A stretch of DNA of 64,000 bases. Origin: Methanomassiliicoccales archaeon. GTDB lineage: Archaea > Thermoplasmatota > Thermoplasmata > Methanomassiliicoccales > JACIVX01. Positions 27,181 through 36,232 of the stretch are shown piece by piece (positions within the stretch are counted from its first letter, which is position 1; each line of letters starts with the position of its first letter). The position numbers were made by a program, and so were the translations under genes. The stretch is from NCBI GenBank assembly GCA_014361295.1, contig JACIVX010000001.1, positions 1,086,293 to 1,150,292 on the forward strand. Reading direction: 5' to 3'. A model generated the notes under the pieces. That model ran no database searches and had not been told where the DNA came from. It worked only from the letters and a program-made list of their open reading frames with translations.

Positions 27181-27723
27181 CATTGACATTCGAAATTTCT
27201 CATCTGTCAGAAAATAATTGGAAGCCATCACAAAACCCTGATATTTGACTTGAATTTATCATAATCGAGTTTACTGGTTATTCCGCCAATCAAATGAAAA
27301 CACATCGCCACATTGGACAGATGCATTATGATAAAAGGTAGAATTGCGAGGCTATTGATTACCAAAAAAATCTAGTATGGAACAGAAATATGATCAAGTC
27401 AAATTCAGACAAACAGCACCAGTAGATCCCAAAAAGCTGCAGTCGCCTAATTGCTGTATGAGTTTTTCAAAGGTTAGAAGAAAAGATTATATTCATACTC
27501 CTCGGTTAAATACCTGAAGAAATTCTATCGGTTGCAACAGATCGCAATGTTCATCTTGGAGTTCTATTTACGCAGCAAGCTTCTGACAAAATTGAATGGG
27601 TTAAAAACTCCAGATACCAAATTTATATATATAGATGCATTCGATACATTTACAGTAAGAGCTGCCACTGGTAAGAGTATATCTGGACCACTGGCAAGCT
27701 GAAAACTTAGGAGGGGTTATGAG
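27181..27723. other. intergenic with protease promoter, possible gene remnants
   Basis: About 540 bp. A short ATG frame (27376-27516, 46 codons) and a second open stretch in another frame (about 27515-27660, reading LSVATDRNVHLGVLFTQQ) could be pieces of one decayed gene, but I recognise neither. The right end carries the TATA box and leader of the secreted protease. Confidence 0.4.
27621..27633 (+). promoter_or_regulatory. TATA box of the secreted protease gene
   Basis: ATTTATATATATA, the most TATA-like run in the gap, about 90 nt before the TTG start at 27724. This implies a leader of roughly 60-70 nt ending in a strong GGAGGGG ribosome site (27710-27716). Confidence 0.5.
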
Positions 27724-29835
27724 TTGAAAAAGATAATTAAGATTCTCAGCGTGGCCATTGCACTGGTTATGGTGCTGGGGGTTTTTGCTGTCGTTTTTCC
27801 GACAACAATCGCTGCCCCTTCCGAAGAGCCAGTTATTGCCGACGTAGAGAGAATGGACATCGGACCATCGATTAGAGGTGAATTCCCAGACTATAGTGCC
27901 GTTGCATCATCTGCCTACGCGCTTGGTGCTTCGCCAATGAAACATGATCTCAACGATTTTTACAATATTGGTGATGTTGAATGGTATTGGGCAGGCGGCT
28001 ACAGCGGAGGTTTCCAGCAATTCGAGAAGAGAGGCGAAGGAAACTATTGCGAAGTTTGGGTAGCACTGGATCTGAGCTTCCCTGCTGGCGATCCAAGAAA
28101 TGCATATACATCAAGGATTACGATCACAGACGACCACGTAGCCTGGATTATTGACCAATTCGATAACAACATCTATCCTAACGAGACGGCATATTTCTCC
28201 GAGCCTCCACCTCTGGACGGATCCAACGCCCTCATGAAGGAGTGGGGCTATCCATACATGGAAACAAACGATACTGGCAAAGTTATGATCATGATTTTCA
28301 ACATCAGGGATGATAATTATTACGACCCATCATATCCATATTATATCGCTGGTTTCTTCAGCCCGACACTCGATCTCTATTATGACCGGAATATAATTAA
28401 CATCGATTGCTGGGACTGGGACAACAGAACGGGGCCCGACTCACCAAGACCATGGCTCTATGAAGGCACAGTTGCCCATGAATATCAGCACCTGCTGCAC
28501 GATTATTTAGACCCAGATGAGGACACATGGTTGAACGAAGGATGTTCGATGTATGCAGAAATGCTATGCGGTTATGGAATACCATATGATTACTTCTTGA
28601 GATACCTCTACACCCCAGACAATTCGCTGACGGAGTGGGGAGACCAAGGGGACATTAATATCCTTGCCGATTACGGAGGAGCTGCCCTATTCATGATCTA
28701 TTTGAGCGATCACTTCGGTGGCTCGGCGTTGATTTCAGACCTAGTAAAGAGTGAACTGAACGGCGCAACATCTGTAACCCAGGCGTTGCACGACAGGAAC
28801 TATACAGATTGGAATTTTGACAAGGTTTATCATGCCTTCTCACTGGCAAACCTGATCAGATCCGACAGCATAGGTAACGGACTTTACAACTATGAATCGA
28901 TCGATCTGGGACCTATACCACTTATGACGCATTATTATCGCCCAACTTATGGTTATATTGATGAATCATGGTGGTATGGCACGACATGGACATATGACGA
29001 TTATGACACTGGTATAAGCACATTGGGATCTTACGGAACTGATTACTTCTTTGTCGACAATTTCAACAAAGATGCGACATCGATGAGTCTCAGATTCGAT
29101 GGTGACGATATAGCGATGATTGGGTGGGAACAAGTATCGACTGGATATCCACATGGATACGTATGGTATTCTGGGGAATCGGATCTCAGGGATGTTTCGC
29201 TTGTTGGAAAAGCCGATCTATCTGATGTTGAAGAAGCTACATTGACGATTACAACTTATTACGATATCGAGGATGACTGGGATTTCGGATTCGTGCAGGT
29301 ATCAATAGATGGTGGGAACACATGGGTCTCGCTCGCCAATGAGTACACGACCGATGAAGCAGATCCGGATGCTCATCCCGCGATTGTCGAAAACCTGCCA
29401 GGCCTGACGGGTTGGTCGGAGGGATGGATAACAATGTCCTTTGACCTTTCTGAGTATGTCGGCCACGAAATCATGTACCGCTTCAGGTACATGACGGACT
29501 GGGCATTTACATATGAGGGATGGTTCATCGATGAAGTATACATCAACGATGTCCTGGTCGATGATGGCGGAGATTCGATCTCGACACTGGAACCGGTATA
29601 TCCAAACAGCGACTTCATGATCACGATTTACGCACCAGGACAGTTAACCTCGGACGGAAACATGCTACTGCCCTTGCTTCTCGACATCAATGTTAATCAC
29701 GCGGATGAAACGGTTCTGAGGAGTGTTTCAAGTCTGCTTTCGCTCTATGACTATCTATACATCATCGTTAGTACAACACAGGGTCCAGTCGATTACTGGA
29801 TAGGTACTGTGCCTAACATACCATTCCTTGCCTAA
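27724..29835 (+). CDS. secreted immune-inhibitor-A-like metalloprotease
   Basis: 703-aa exported zinc peptidase. Signal peptide at residues 1-31 (IIKILSVAIALVMVLGVFAV, cleavage near AAP). Catalytic motif HEYQHLLH, with a downstream Glu in TWLNEGCSMYAE as in gluzincins/immune inhibitor A. The C-terminal beta-sandwich (about 505-620: QVSIDGGNTWVSL, WITMSFDLSEYVGHEIMYRF, GWFIDEVYIND) resembles the MAM-like module of InhA proteases. Rich in Asp and aromatic residues. TTG 27724 has GGAGGGG 7 nt upstream. Probably a surface or secreted protease; no C-terminal anchor is obvious. Confidence 0.85.
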   Translation: MKKIIKILSVAIALVMVLGVFAVVFPTTIAAPSEEPVIADVERMDIGPSIRGEFPDYSAVASSAYALGASPMKHDLNDFYNIGDVEWYWAGGYSGGFQQFEKRGEGNYCEVWVALDLSFPAGDPRNAYTSRITITDDHVAWIIDQFDNNIYPNETAYFSEPPPLDGSNALMKEWGYPYMETNDTGKVMIMIFNIRDDNYYDPSYPYYIAGFFSPTLDLYYDRNIINIDCWDWDNRTGPDSPRPWLYEGTVAHEYQHLLHDYLDPDEDTWLNEGCSMYAEMLCGYGIPYDYFLRYLYTPDNSLTEWGDQGDINILADYGGAALFMIYLSDHFGGSALISDLVKSELNGATSVTQALHDRNYTDWNFDKVYHAFSLANLIRSDSIGNGLYNYESIDLGPIPLMTHYYRPTYGYIDESWWYGTTWTYDDYDTGISTLGSYGTDYFFVDNFNKDATSMSLRFDGDDIAMIGWEQVSTGYPHGYVWYSGESDLRDVSLVGKADLSDVEEATLTITTYYDIEDDWDFGFVQVSIDGGNTWVSLANEYTTDEADPDAHPAIVENLPGLTGWSEGWITMSFDLSEYVGHEIMYRFRYMTDWAFTYEGWFIDEVYINDVLVDDGGDSISTLEPVYPNSDFMITIYAPGQLTSDGNMLLPLLLDINVNHADETVLRSVSSLLSLYDYLYIIVSTTQGPVDYWIGTVPNIPFLA

Positions 29836-29852
29836 ACCGTAAACATAAAAAC

Positions 29853-29883
29853 TCTTTTTTTAATTTTTTTTTTATTATTTTTT
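29853..29883 (+). terminator. poly-T terminator of the protease gene
   Basis: Thirty-one nucleotides of nearly continuous T begin 18 nt after the stop codon, without a hairpin, the usual archaeal intrinsic terminator form. Confidence 0.7.
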
Positions 29884-30243
29884 GTCACGAATCTATTGCC
29901 AGAGGAGCGGAATCATGATTTAAAAACCTCACGAAGAAAGATATTTTGTCGTTGTAGTGGATAAATAAGATCTTCGAGCAATGACCTTGATTACTGATTA
30001 TAAATGTGATTATGAATAGCTCCTTCGGCGTGCTATTCCAAACAATCCGGTATTGATCCTCAGGTCCTTGGAATAAGGAAGCGTCTCTTGTTCGATTACT
30101 CGATTGAAAAGAAATGACATTTCGAAATCACTCTGCTCGGAATGATGAGTGTTGCGAAAACAATCCGATGAAAAATTCTTTCGCCAGTAATAATTTAATT
30201 CACAACTGCTAATCTTTAATAATATTCTTTCCATTATATGCAC
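29884..30243. other. intergenic upstream of tRNA-Val
   Basis: About 360 bp. A minus-strand 77-codon frame (30243-30010) has no ribosome site or recognisable product and I reject it. The stretch TTTAATAATATTCTT near 30215 is a plausible tRNA promoter. Confidence 0.5.
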
Positions 30244-30346
30244 GGGCTCATGGTCTAGTGGTCATGAGTCGACCTAAAACAGAGGTCGACTGGCAAACAA
30301 CGCCCTTACACGGCGTAGGTCCCCGGTTCGAATCCGGGTGAGCCCA
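30244..30346 (+). tRNA. tRNA-Val (UAC) with intron in the D-arm
   Basis: Acceptor GGGCTCA/TGAGCCC plus A, anticodon arm ACGCC-CTTACAC-GGCGT (anticodon TAC), T-arm CCCGG-TTCGAAT-CCGGG. The gene is 103 nt, about 30 nt too long, and the surplus lies between D- and anticodon arms. It forms an 8-bp hairpin (GTCGACCT/AGGTCGAC) and fits a bulge-helix-bulge: central helix GTCA with TGGC (one G-U), 3-nt bulges TGA and AAA. Cutting each bulge after its second base removes 30 nt and restores a D-stem GTCT...TGAC and a 73-nt tRNA. The intron would sit between tRNA positions 23 and 24. Confidence 0.9.
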
Positions 30347-30835
30347 TTTATTTCCCCTGAGAGGCGATTGTTTTTTCGATTCTGATCAAATCGCCCTTTA
30401 CACCTTTAACTGTGCATGCAAACGAATTTGATTATGCAGTCGATCGAAATGAGCGAGTTCGGATTCGGTTCGAACGTTGGAGCAGTACAGCTTTGCTCTC
30501 CCTGGTCCATTCGCGTTCCATCTTTTATCCTTTACACTCAAAAATTTTCGAGGTGATTGATCAATTAATAGATAAGCGGCTATTTCTTATCCTCATCAAT
30601 CACCCAACCGTTTCTTAGAGAATATCTACTATAGATCACTTACTTGCGATTCCCTAGTACTCAAGATTTGATTGAAACCGAGGGATAGGCGAGCAGATTG
30701 ATGAATGATACCTCAATTCTTCGAGATCAAATGGGTGAAATTGTTATTGTCCTTTGCGACATTGAAGTGTAATTGATCAGGTAAAATATTTGAGTTTTAC
30801 AATGATTATTTATATTTTCATTCAATGGAGGAGTA
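30347..30835. other. intergenic, no gene seen
   Basis: About 490 bp between tRNA-Val and the aquaporin. A 68-codon plus frame (30412-30618) lacks any recognisable feature. The region does contain a two-step inverted repeat at 30552-30604 (listed separately). A TATA-like TTATTTATATTTTC near 30806-30820 precedes the aquaporin start. Confidence 0.5.
30552..30604. repeat. two-step inverted repeat / hairpin
   Basis: GGTGATTGAT (30552-30561) pairs perfectly with ATCAATCACC (30595-30604); inside, GATAAG (30571-30576) pairs with CTTATC (30586-30591). Together a 10-bp outer and 6-bp inner stem with an asymmetric internal loop. Could be a small RNA, a terminator-like structure or an operator. No repeat copy seen elsewhere in the window. 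Confidence 0.5.
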
Positions 30836-31604
30836 TTGAAAAATCGAGACGTAGGGAACGAGCCGCTGGAGGGAATTATATACGTCGACACTGAGGCGAG
30901 GCGTTGTCGCAGAATTCATCGGCAGCTTTTTTCTCATTATCGCGGCAATTGCGTCGACAATACTGCCCGTAGATGTTCTCAAAGCTGACGTAGCTCTCTC
31001 GGTGTTCATGAACGCGATCGCAGTCGCGTTCGTACTCTTCGCATTGATCGAGATGCTCGGACCAATCTCTGGAGGTCATTTTAATCCGGCAGTCACAATG
31101 TCCTTTCTTCTGTCAAAAGAAATCACAAAGAAGAAAGCTGCCTGTTATATCGGAGCCCAGATCGCTGGTGGATTCATTGGCGTTATGGCAACTCACCTGA
31201 TGTTTTATGATACTACGTCTACGCTTCTCGTCGTGTCCGAAAATACTAAGACACCAGGCATGTTCTTCGCAGAATTTATCGGAACATTCCTCTTAGTTGC
31301 AGTTATCTTAGGCTGTATCAGGGGAGGCTCGAAGTTCACAGGTCTATCTGTGGGGACTGTTGTTGGAGGGATGCTGATAACAACATCAAGCACCATGTAC
31401 GCCAATCCAGCAGTCACCTTGGCAAGGGTCTTTACTTATGCCATATGTGGCATCGCTCCCGCTAGTGCGATCTTTTTTATATTCGCGGAGTTTGTTGGGG
31501 CATCAATGGCCACAATAACGTTCAGTTATCTTTATCCAAGAAAACTGGGTGACAAATCCATACAGTTGGAAAGTACAAAATCGATCCAAATAGCAAAGGA
31601 GTAA
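30836..31604 (+). CDS. aquaporin/glycerol facilitator (MIP family), apparent frameshift
   Basis: Six-helix water or small-solute channel. Both pore motifs are intact (GHFNPAVT and YANPAVTLAR, the second with the selectivity Arg). The main frame is open from about 30855 but has no ATG, GTG or TTG before GTG 31002, which would cut off the first helix (VVAEFIGSFFLIIAAIAST). A TTG at 30836 with an ideal GGAGGAG site opens another frame that would join after removal of one base between about 30855 and 30895. So this is either a one-base sequencing error, a real lesion, or initiation at a non-standard codon (CTG 30891 is in frame). Confidence 0.82.
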
Positions 31605-31675
31605 TGATATCTTGACAATCAAGGATCCAGGATTGATTGCACCTGCATGTCCGTGCCAGATAAAAAGGTGATAGT

Positions 31676-31810
31676 ATGTTGATGATTGAGAGTGAGATTC
31701 TGTTTTCTGTGAGAATCAATCACGACGAAACTCCTGGTTTGATAGACATCGGGTCGGACAAGGAGGGAAAAATGACAACGTATCTCCAACAAGAGCCTTC
31801 TCGGGGGTGA
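31676..31810 (+). CDS. small 44-aa ORF upstream of CobW gene
   Basis: Unrecognised reading frame MLMIESEILFSVRINHDE..., starting at ATG 31676 with GGTG upstream and ending 6 nt before the CobW-type gene. Spacing and strand suit translational coupling. An even shorter in-line frame (TTG near 31612, 19 codons, with an APACPC motif) precedes it. They may be leader peptides or debris. Confidence 0.35.
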   Translation: MLMIESEILFSVRINHDETPGLIDIGSDKEGKMTTYLQQEPSRG

Positions 31811-31816
31811 AAGCTG

Positions 31817-32890
31817 ATGAAGACTAGAATAGTGATCATCGGCGGTTTTCTCGGAGCTGGGAAAACAACCTTGGCGACAAAGGTGGCTGCGAAATTCAAG
31901 GAAATGGGCAAATCGGCTGCGCTCGTGACGAACGACCAGGGGGAAACGCTAGTCGATACTCAATACACGAAATCGATGGGCATCGACGTCGAGGAAGTGC
32001 TCCGAGGTTGCTTCTGCTGCCGATTTCCTGACTTTCTCAGGAGTGCGAGAATCCTCGCTGTGAATTCAAGACCTGATATAATTCTCGCCGAGCCTGTCGG
32101 TAGCTGCACAGACCTATTATCCACGGTGATTGCTCCCCTAAAGACACTATACCCCAACGAGTTCGATGTCGCTCCGCTTCTTATCGTCGTCGACAGTCCC
32201 CGTCTCCTCTCGCATGCGATGGAGTTCGAGACTCCGGGCGATTATCTCAAAAGATGCCAGATCGAGGAGGGGGAGATCATCGTTCTGTCAAAAACAGATC
32301 TGGTCTCGACGAAAGATATGCCAGAACTCATACAGATCATCAGGAGAATCAATCCCGATGCAAAAATCATTCAATACTCGGCAGTGGATAACAAAGGTCT
32401 CGATTCGATCATGAGCGTTATAACTTCACATGAGGTCAGCCAAAGACGCCCGATTGAAATAGATTACGATATCTACGCTGCGGCTGAGGCAGAACTTGGC
32501 TGGTACAATGGATTGTATCGATTCGAGCTTGACCGCCGTACCGATTTGTATGGACTTGCGATTAATATTCTCAAATCAATTGCTGGAAATTACAAAGCTG
32601 GAGAGATTGCTCATGTCAAATTAATGATAGAGTCTGAATCGAATGCGCTAAAGATCAGCTTGGTTGATCAACAAGTGAGTATCGACGGCATTAAGGGTAC
32701 ACGACATGGCGAGGGAAAGACGATGATCACCGTTAATGCAAGGGTCGTTTCATCCCCGGAGAAATTGAAAAGAGTTGTGAGAGAGTCGGTCCATGGAGTG
32801 TTGCACGGCATGGATATCAAAATTCAGAGTGTTGAAGATTCATCGTTCGCACCCTCAAGACCTCAGCCCACTTACAGAATGTGGCAGTAG
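31817..32890 (+). CDS. CobW/COG0523-type GTPase (metal or corrinoid chaperone)
   Basis: 357-aa G3E P-loop GTPase: Walker A GGFLGAGKTT (9-18), the metal motif GCFCCRF, Walker B IILAEPVGS, base motif LSKTDLV. The C-terminal ~130 residues are not the usual CobW_C domain but a different alpha/beta domain ending RPQPTYRMWQ. Similar proteins in methylotrophic methanogens are encoded with corrinoid methyltransferases; none is seen here. Expected role: GTP-dependent delivery of a metal or corrinoid to a client protein. ATG 31817. Confidence 0.85.
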   Translation: MKTRIVIIGGFLGAGKTTLATKVAAKFKEMGKSAALVTNDQGETLVDTQYTKSMGIDVEEVLRGCFCCRFPDFLRSARILAVNSRPDIILAEPVGSCTDLLSTVIAPLKTLYPNEFDVAPLLIVVDSPRLLSHAMEFETPGDYLKRCQIEEGEIIVLSKTDLVSTKDMPELIQIIRRINPDAKIIQYSAVDNKGLDSIMSVITSHEVSQRRPIEIDYDIYAAAEAELGWYNGLYRFELDRRTDLYGLAINILKSIAGNYKAGEIAHVKLMIESESNALKISLVDQQVSIDGIKGTRHGEGKTMITVNARVVSSPEKLKRVVRESVHGVLHGMDIKIQSVEDSSFAPSRPQPTYRMWQ

Positions 32891-33231
32891 ATGCTGTTGA
32901 ACGAGATGCCAAAACGTCGCTCATTACATGTCCCTCAAAGCAGCCGTAATTGTCTGGACCTTGTTCCTTGTAACGAATCAGGTTAAAGAAATCAATTTGA
33001 AACACTCAATTCTTGCTGGATCGCGTAGGGCCCGTCTCCGAATAATTTGTAATCAAACGATTGCATGACCGCATTGTCATTTTTCGAAACGGAGGAGGAG
33101 CCGTTTAACTAGGGGACGTTTCCCGTCTGCGAACTACGAACAGATGCGCGATAGATAAATAACTTCATTGCATACGAGCGGGGAAAGAATATTGAATAGC
33201 GTAAGCATAACCCCAAATCCTCGGTGCGCGT
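32891..33231. other. intergenic, contains candidate leader RNA
   Basis: About 340 bp between CobW and DUF1015. No ORF of note. Holds the nested hairpin set at 33020-33152. Confidence 0.5.
33020..33152 (+). ncRNA. candidate structured leader RNA upstream of DUF1015
   Basis: A closing stem ATCGCG (33020-33025) with CGCGAT (33147-33152) encloses AAACGG/CCGTTT (33087-33092 with 33101-33106, loop AGGAGGAG), GGG-ACGTTT-CCC (about 33114-33124), and CGTCTG/CAGATG (33124-33129 with 33141-33146, one G-U). CTCCG at 33036-33040 could instead pair with CGGAG at 33090-33094, giving two exclusive folds as in riboswitches. It ends 80 nt before the DUF1015 start. No known riboswitch class recognised. Based on hand pairing only. 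Confidence 0.35.
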
Positions 33232-34443
33232 ATGGTGGTCTTCCGACCTTTCAAAGGTTATCTTCCGAATCTCAGCGAAAGAGAAAGCATCTGCGACAGG
33301 ATATCACCTCCCTATGACGTGATAGATGACAATAAAAAGCGAGAGTTACAGAGCAAGCCCTTTAACATCGCGAGGATCACGCTGGGGGAAAAGGCTGATA
33401 ATTACGATGCCGCAAGAAAAGAATTAGAGAGCTGGCTGAAAGACAAAAAGCTTATTCCAGACGATCGAGAATCGTTTTATTTGTACAAACAGTCGTTCAA
33501 GTTCAACGGACGAGAATTATCAAGAACGGGGATCGTTGGGTTGTTGATGGTTGAAGAATATGAAAAAGGCAATATTTTGCCACACGAGGAAACGGTTCCG
33601 AAAGTCAAGGATGATCGGCTCAACCTATTGATGGCAACCGAGTTTCATCTCGAATCGATCTTTGGCGTTTTCGATCGTCTTGATGATGACATTGCAGAAA
33701 AGATGACATCGGTTGCGGAGACTCTCTGGGAATGTTATGATGAAGATGGTGTTCAGCACTCATTCATGAGGATAAGCGATCAACAAACGGTGCAAATGAT
33801 CTCTGAAAGTCTGAAATGGAAAAGAATCCTGATCGCCGATGGCCATCACAGATATGAGACCGCATTGAGATATTCAAGAGAGCGGAGCGATGAAAAGAGT
33901 CAATTCGTCCTCGCGACGCTGGTTGGTTCGAATGATCCTGGGATGATCGTTTTGCCGACGCATAGGATCATTTATGGAACGGGATTGAACAATTTCGAAA
34001 TCATCGAAATTCTCAAAACAAACTTCGACATCATTCGAACGAGAGATTTTCATGAACTCAAAGAGCGGGTCTTCGCATCCGATACGTCCAGTATCGGCAT
34101 TATTACAAGCGATCGCGAATGTGCGATCATTACTCCCAAAATGAAACAGTCGGACAATGCGCTATGGAGTGTTGATGCGTTTGTATTTCAGGAACTTGGC
34201 TTTCCCGTCATTATGGAAAAAGCAAGATACAAAGACAAGATCAAAGTTGAATACGAGCATAATGCCGATGAAGTTTTCAGAAAAGTGACAAATAATCGAT
34301 GCGATCTCGCGGTCATCTTGAGACCACCATCACTTGATCAAATATGGAAAATTGCAGAGCGCGGCCTCAGGATGCCAAAAAAGACGACCTATTTCTGGCC
34401 AAAAATATGGTCCGGATTTGTCATCTATTCGATGAAAAAGTAA
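33232..34443 (+). CDS. DUF1015 family protein
   Basis: 403-aa protein of the DUF1015 family, with hallmark ISPPYDVI near residue 25, LPHEETVPKVKDDRL (about 116-130) and IADGHHRYETALRY (about 202-215). Widespread in anaerobes, often linked to serine or one-carbon metabolism genes, with no settled biochemistry. ATG 33232 follows CGGTGCGCGT. Behind a possible structured leader, so regulation by RNA is conceivable. Confidence 0.88.
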   Translation: MVVFRPFKGYLPNLSERESICDRISPPYDVIDDNKKRELQSKPFNIARITLGEKADNYDAARKELESWLKDKKLIPDDRESFYLYKQSFKFNGRELSRTGIVGLLMVEEYEKGNILPHEETVPKVKDDRLNLLMATEFHLESIFGVFDRLDDDIAEKMTSVAETLWECYDEDGVQHSFMRISDQQTVQMISESLKWKRILIADGHHRYETALRYSRERSDEKSQFVLATLVGSNDPGMIVLPTHRIIYGTGLNNFEIIEILKTNFDIIRTRDFHELKERVFASDTSSIGIITSDRECAIITPKMKQSDNALWSVDAFVFQELGFPVIMEKARYKDKIKVEYEHNADEVFRKVTNNRCDLAVILRPPSLDQIWKIAERGLRMPKKTTYFWPKIWSGFVIYSMKK

Positions 34444-34723
34444 GTGAATAGGAAGCTCGCGTTTGGTTTGTCAGAAATTCTTTTAGAATTTCAATATTTC
34501 AAAGAACAACATGTTTCCCGAAATGAAAACAACTATACAAAAAGGAAATAATGGATATTGAATATCAATTTTGAATTATCATTCTTGATAATGTCTGGAT
34601 TAAGAGAAGATTCAAATAATAGATCGATTGTGGTATAATTAAAGATTAAAAGAGAGCAAGGCGCTGATCTATTGTAGGATTTCGCGTTTTACTTCTTCTT
34701 TTGATTGGTAAAGAGGGGAGGAA

Positions 34724-36121
34724 ATGAGTTCAACAAGAATATTAATCGCGATCATTGTAGCTTTTCTTCTTGTCGTGAGCTTCGGTTTGCCCGCGATATC
34801 TGGTGCCGTACCTCAGGAAGGGGAAAAAGTAAAGCTGGTTGGGAAAGGAGTGTACGGCGTAGACATTGCTGTCAATGTATCGTATCATGCAAATCACTGG
34901 CCATGGGCATGGGCTGGATATTATCTCCTGGAAAATGAAATTGGTGTGAGGTATAATGGTTATTGCATTGATTTCAACATGGTGGTCGGTGAAGGCAATA
35001 TGCTTTGGGCTAACGGCGAATTGACACGATACATAACGAAAAATGAATCTTGCATGGTCAACTATGTTATCAACATATTCAAGCCTGAAATGGCTTCAGA
35101 CCCGACTCTTGAAGCCGCTGCAATCCAGTCTGCGATATGGTATATTCTCACCGCCGATGAAGATCACCCATTTATGACAGATGCCGCGACTGGCGCGACA
35201 TTTGACGCTTGGAACGAGATTTATGGACATGAGATAAGAGATCGTGCGTGGGAAATCATCAAATCGATTCCGGACCCCTGCTTATACCCAGCTTCATTGC
35301 AGCTTGAGCCCGAGATTCAGAATATTGATTGTGGAGACGAGGTTGCGATAACGGCGACCGTTCTCGACCAGTTCGGCAATGCACTAGAGAATGTTTTGGT
35401 TCGCTTTTCAACAACATCTGGCGCGCTGAGCGATACCGAAGTCTCCACGAATTCTACTGGGAAAGCGAGCGTTTATCTGGATCCCGAATGCGCAACGAGA
35501 GTGGTTGTTACTGTTTGCGTCAATGGCGGAGCTGGCATGTTGATGTGGGACGACGAGAATCCGCCAAATCAGAATTATCCCGATGTCAACGTACAAAACC
35601 TTGTTGTGCCGAACGCACTCTGCGACTCATCGATCGTCAAATGCTGTTATTATCCAGATGGTTTTACTATAGGCTTTTGGAAAACAAACATCGGTAAGAA
35701 CTGGGGCTGGATGAAAGGGAAGGGCATTCAGGTTCCAAAGGCAAAGATCGTCAACTGCCTTGCAGAAATCAACACAACATTCGACTGGCAGAATGGCCAC
35801 TGCACAGCTGAATGCATGGACTGGATCCGCAACATCACGCCATCAAAGGCTTACAAGATTCTCTCGATACCCGATGCAAAGAATATGACACAGAAGGCAC
35901 AAGCACAGATTCTCGCGCTGCTCATGACAAATGCGTGGTACAACAATTATTATGGCGAGAATTATTATCTAGAGGGATGTGTAGATCTTCCTGGTGATAA
36001 CGATCCAGCGATCGAAGATGCGCTTCATCAGATAATGAATTGGTATTGCGAGGGAAAGTACAAGAAGGCAAAGGATCTGGCAGACTACATCAACAATCAA
36101 CCTGAAGGCGGTTATTTTTGA
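34724..36121 (+). CDS. secreted protein with predicted thioester (TED/TQXA-like) domain
   Basis: 465-aa exported protein. Signal peptide 1-27 (ILIAIIVAFLLVVSFGLPAISGA). Residues about 40-180 resemble thioester adhesion domains of Gram-positive pili: GYCIDF (Cys81) and AAIQSAIWYIL (Gln135), the Cys/Gln pair that forms an internal thioester for covalent host or surface attachment. Residues 188-280 look like a Big_1 Ig-like domain (VTATVLD-type strands around AITATVLDQFGNAL). The C-terminal region begins with GFTIGFWKTNIGKNWGW, a GFWK-type motif of secreted archaeal and bacterial proteins. No C-terminal membrane anchor. ATG 34724 has GAGGGGAGGAA upstream. Confidence 0.75.
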   Translation: MSSTRILIAIIVAFLLVVSFGLPAISGAVPQEGEKVKLVGKGVYGVDIAVNVSYHANHWPWAWAGYYLLENEIGVRYNGYCIDFNMVVGEGNMLWANGELTRYITKNESCMVNYVINIFKPEMASDPTLEAAAIQSAIWYILTADEDHPFMTDAATGATFDAWNEIYGHEIRDRAWEIIKSIPDPCLYPASLQLEPEIQNIDCGDEVAITATVLDQFGNALENVLVRFSTTSGALSDTEVSTNSTGKASVYLDPECATRVVVTVCVNGGAGMLMWDDENPPNQNYPDVNVQNLVVPNALCDSSIVKCCYYPDGFTIGFWKTNIGKNWGWMKGKGIQVPKAKIVNCLAEINTTFDWQNGHCTAECMDWIRNITPSKAYKILSIPDAKNMTQKAQAQILALLMTNAWYNNYYGENYYLEGCVDLPGDNDPAIEDALHQIMNWYCEGKYKKAKDLADYINNQPEGGYF

Positions 36122-36123
36122 AA

Positions 36124-36160
36124 GGGGATTTATCCCACTTTCCATTTTTTTGTTCTTTTT
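36124..36160 (+). terminator. hairpin plus T-tract after the TED-domain gene
   Basis: GGGAT-TT-ATCCC (36125-36136) is followed by two T-runs (36145-36151 and 36155-36160) just after the stop codon. Probably ends the plus-strand transcript before the convergent channel gene. Confidence 0.55.
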
Positions 36161-36232
36161 AGTCGATTCAATATGGACAAAGACCATCCCAAATGAATGG
36201 GATTGAAATCGACGATCATCGAAGATTTGATC

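Noticed and set aside
30010-30243. 77-codon minus-strand frame before tRNA-Val
   Set aside because: No ribosome site, biased composition and overlap with the probable tRNA promoter.
32888-32983. Pyrrolysine-type read-through of the CobW TAG stop
   Set aside because: The following frame runs only about 30 codons with no homology or conserved character.
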